24,694 bases of DNA. Source: JADJPL01 sp049315745. GTDB taxonomy: Bacteria > Bacteroidota > Bacteroidia > Chitinophagales > Saprospiraceae. A program made the position numbers and the translations under genes. Under the pieces are notes generated by a model that was not told the origin of the DNA, searched no databases, and was given only the letters and a program-made list of their open reading frames with translations. Each line of letters begins with the position of its first letter. The stretch's first letter is position 1. This document shows, piece after piece, positions 23,265 to 24,694 of the stretch. The DNA is taken from assembly GCA_049315745.1 (NCBI GenBank), contig JBMOJO010000033.1, positions 1 through 24,694 of the forward strand, given 5' to 3'.

Positions 23265-24530
23265 ATGAATGGATCTCAAGTAAGCATTCAAGATGGCAGG
23301 TTGGTCGTACCGGACGATCCGATTATCCCCTTCATCGAAGGCGACGGTACCGGCCCGGATATCTGGGCCGCATCTGTGCGGGTGCTGGATGCCGCGGTGG
23401 AAAAAGCATATCACGGAAAGCGCAGGGTGCACTGGGTTGAAGTCCTCGCAGGTGAGAAGGCATTCAACGAGACCGGCAACTGGCTGCCCGACGAAACCCT
23501 TGAGCTGATTGAAAAGTACCGGATTGCCATCAAAGGGCCCCTGACTACCCCGGTTGGTGGCGGTATCCGCTCGCTGAATGTTGCCCTCCGGCAAAAACTC
23601 GACCTGTACGCCTGTGTACGTCCGGTCCGCTATTTCGAAGGCGTACCTTCTCCGGTCAAAAATCCCGAGCTCGTGGATATGGTCATCTTCCGGGAAAATA
23701 CCGAAGATATCTACGCGGGGATCGAATACCTCCACGGTACCCCCGAGCTGGAGAAACTCAAAAAATTCCTGATCGAGGAAATGGGCGTCAACCAGATCCG
23801 CTTCCCGGATACAGTGTCCCTGGGCATCAAGCCGGTGTCGGTGGAAGGTACCGAGCGCCTCGTCCGTTCGGCAATTGATTATGCCATTGACAACAAGCAG
23901 CCTTCTGTGACGCTCGTGCACAAAGGCAATATCATGAAATATACCGAGGGCAAATTCAAGGAATGGGGCTACCAGGTTGCCGAACGGGAGTACGGCGACA
24001 AAGTCTTTACCTGGGCACAGTACGACAGAATCGCCGCCGCGCAAGGGACGGCAGCTGCCAACGCCGCCCAGGATGCGGCGATCGCCAATGGCGCAGTGCT
24101 GATTAAAGACGTCATCGCAGATGCTTTCCTCCAGCAAATCCTACTCCGCCCCTCGGAATATTCCGTCATCGCCACCCTCAACCTCAATGGCGACTATATC
24201 TCCGATGCCCTCGCCGCAGAAGTAGGCGGTATCGGCATCGCTCCGGGTGCCAATATCAACTATATCAACGGAATGGCCATCTTCGAGGCAACACACGGCA
24301 CCGCACCAAAATATGCCGGCCAGGATAAGGTCAACCCAAGCTCCGTTATCCTGTCGGGGGAAATGATGTTCCGCTACATGGGCTGGAAAGAAGCTGCCGA
24401 CCTGATTATCAAAGCAATGGACGGCGCCATCGGAAAGAAAAGGGTTACTTATGATTTCCATCGCCTGATGGACGGCGCCACCCTGCTCAAATGCTCCGAA
24501 TTCGGAGATGAGCTTATCGCCAATATGTAA
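23265..24530 (+). CDS. icd: NADP-dependent isocitrate dehydrogenase
   Basis: 421 residues, close to the E. coli enzyme. It oxidises isocitrate to 2-oxoglutarate in the TCA cycle as a homodimer. FIEGDGTGPDIW opens the fold; GGGIRSLNVALRQ holds the substrate Ser103, the residue phosphorylated by AceK in enterobacteria; CVRPVRYFEG, VIFRENTEDIYAGIEY (140-155), KGNIMKYTEG and the metal-site Asp residues follow. Lys349-Tyr350 in HGTAPKYAG are the NADP-selecting residues, so NADP+ is the expected cofactor. The frame is open 19 codons upstream, but the ATG at 23265 gives the family start. It is divergent from ruvB. Confidence 0.97.
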   Translation: MNGSQVSIQDGRLVVPDDPIIPFIEGDGTGPDIWAASVRVLDAAVEKAYHGKRRVHWVEVLAGEKAFNETGNWLPDETLELIEKYRIAIKGPLTTPVGGGIRSLNVALRQKLDLYACVRPVRYFEGVPSPVKNPELVDMVIFRENTEDIYAGIEYLHGTPELEKLKKFLIEEMGVNQIRFPDTVSLGIKPVSVEGTERLVRSAIDYAIDNKQPSVTLVHKGNIMKYTEGKFKEWGYQVAEREYGDKVFTWAQYDRIAAAQGTAAANAAQDAAIANGAVLIKDVIADAFLQQILLRPSEYSVIATLNLNGDYISDALAAEVGGIGIAPGANINYINGMAIFEATHGTAPKYAGQDKVNPSSVILSGEMMFRYMGWKEAADLIIKAMDGAIGKKRVTYDFHRLMDGATLLKCSEFGDELIANM

Positions 24531-24535
24531 ATAAG

Positions 24536-24586
24536 TGGGTTTTTGTTTTTGGATGTTGCTTCGCAACACCCAAAAACAAAAACCCA
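24536..24586. repeat. Hairpin repeat copy C, large hairpin
   Basis: 24536-24559 pairs with 24563-24586 over 24 bp with a single mismatch; the loop is TTC, flanked GC-TTC-GC as in copies A and B, though the arm sequence is different (TGGGTTTTTGTTTTTGG). It starts 5 nt after the icd stop, so it could also help to end or protect the icd mRNA. Confidence 0.7.
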
Positions 24587-24621
24587 TTTGGAGCTATAAA
24601 GGCTACCTGAAAAGATATTTA

Positions 24622-24638
24622 TGCCGCCTGCGGCGGCA
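24622..24638. repeat. Hairpin repeat copy C, small GC hairpin
   Basis: TGCCGCC (24622-24628) pairs with GGCGGCA (24632-24638) around loop TGC. The same stem, TGCCGCC/GGCGGCA, occurs at 1574-1590 and in a shorter form at 48-64, each time downstream of a large TTC-tipped hairpin and followed by AAAA. Confidence 0.7.
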
Positions 24639-24665
24639 AAATATTATTTTAAAACCGATGCGTTT

Positions 24666-24694
24666 TTCATGATTTTGCTTCGCAAAATCATGAA
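24666..24694. repeat. Hairpin repeat D, cut by the window end
   Basis: 24666-24678 pairs perfectly with 24682-24694 (13 bp to the last base of the window), loop TTC in the same GC-TTC-GC setting. The stem probably continues outside. It shows that the cluster behind icd has at least two large hairpins in tandem. Confidence 0.65.

Noticed and set aside
23241..24137. 298-codon minus-strand frame
   Set aside because: Shadow of icd, which is certain from many conserved motifs.
24536..24586. Intrinsic terminator of icd
   Set aside because: The stem is followed by TTTGGAG, not by a T-run, and its tip matches the dispersed repeat family. It may still affect 3' ends, but I do not call it a terminator.

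Overview
The window is chromosomal DNA from a member of the Bacteroidota, most likely a Saprospiria/Lewinella-like environmental bacterium. The evidence is a C-terminal type IX secretion (T9SS) sorting domain on the choice-of-anchor B protein, a DUF5103 (T9SS plug-type) protein, a DUF5683 gene directly behind parA-parB, promoter boxes of the Bacteroidota form TTG-N(17-23)-TAnnTTTG, and weak or absent Shine-Dalgarno sites at many genes. The genus is an inference; I cannot run a placement.

Layout. 1-2206 is the accessory part: a right-half copy of a hairpin repeat cut by the window edge, an IS630-type transposase remnant, a gene for a secreted 3D-domain protein, a complete 172-bp palindromic repeat, an AT-rich tract, a perfect 4 x 22-bp tandem array, and a plus-strand stretch that runs from a promoter-like motif to a clear intrinsic terminator with no recognisable gene. 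2207-3611 holds a divergent pair, an NADPH-dependent FMN reductase and a UPF0173 metal hydrolase. 3692-6023 is a translationally coupled parA-parB-DUF5683 operon. tadA (minus) and guaB (plus) are divergent. A DUF5103 gene and a very large double-GH29 fucosidase follow. A GNAT acetyltransferase and an M42 aminopeptidase lie on the minus strand. A secreted M28 peptidase is followed closely by miaA, which has an unusual C-terminal extension of about 140 residues. Then come a hotdog thioesterase and the T9SS cargo protein. On the minus strand, ruvB, a NUDIX hydrolase and a tandem UspA protein form a probable unit, and icd (NADP isocitrate dehydrogenase) is divergent from ruvB. The window ends in another cluster of the hairpin repeats.

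Most genes are housekeeping: chromosome segregation, tRNA modification (tadA, miaA), GMP synthesis, the TCA cycle, Holliday junction migration. Around them are genes for extracellular scavenging: the fucosidase, M28 and M42 peptidases, and T9SS parts. I found no complete defence system, prophage or CRISPR array. The least explained signals are the hairpin-repeat family with a conserved GC-TTC-GC tip at both ends of the window, the iteron-like 22-bp array with its possible small transcript, the MiaA extension, and the fusion of two different GH29 domains.
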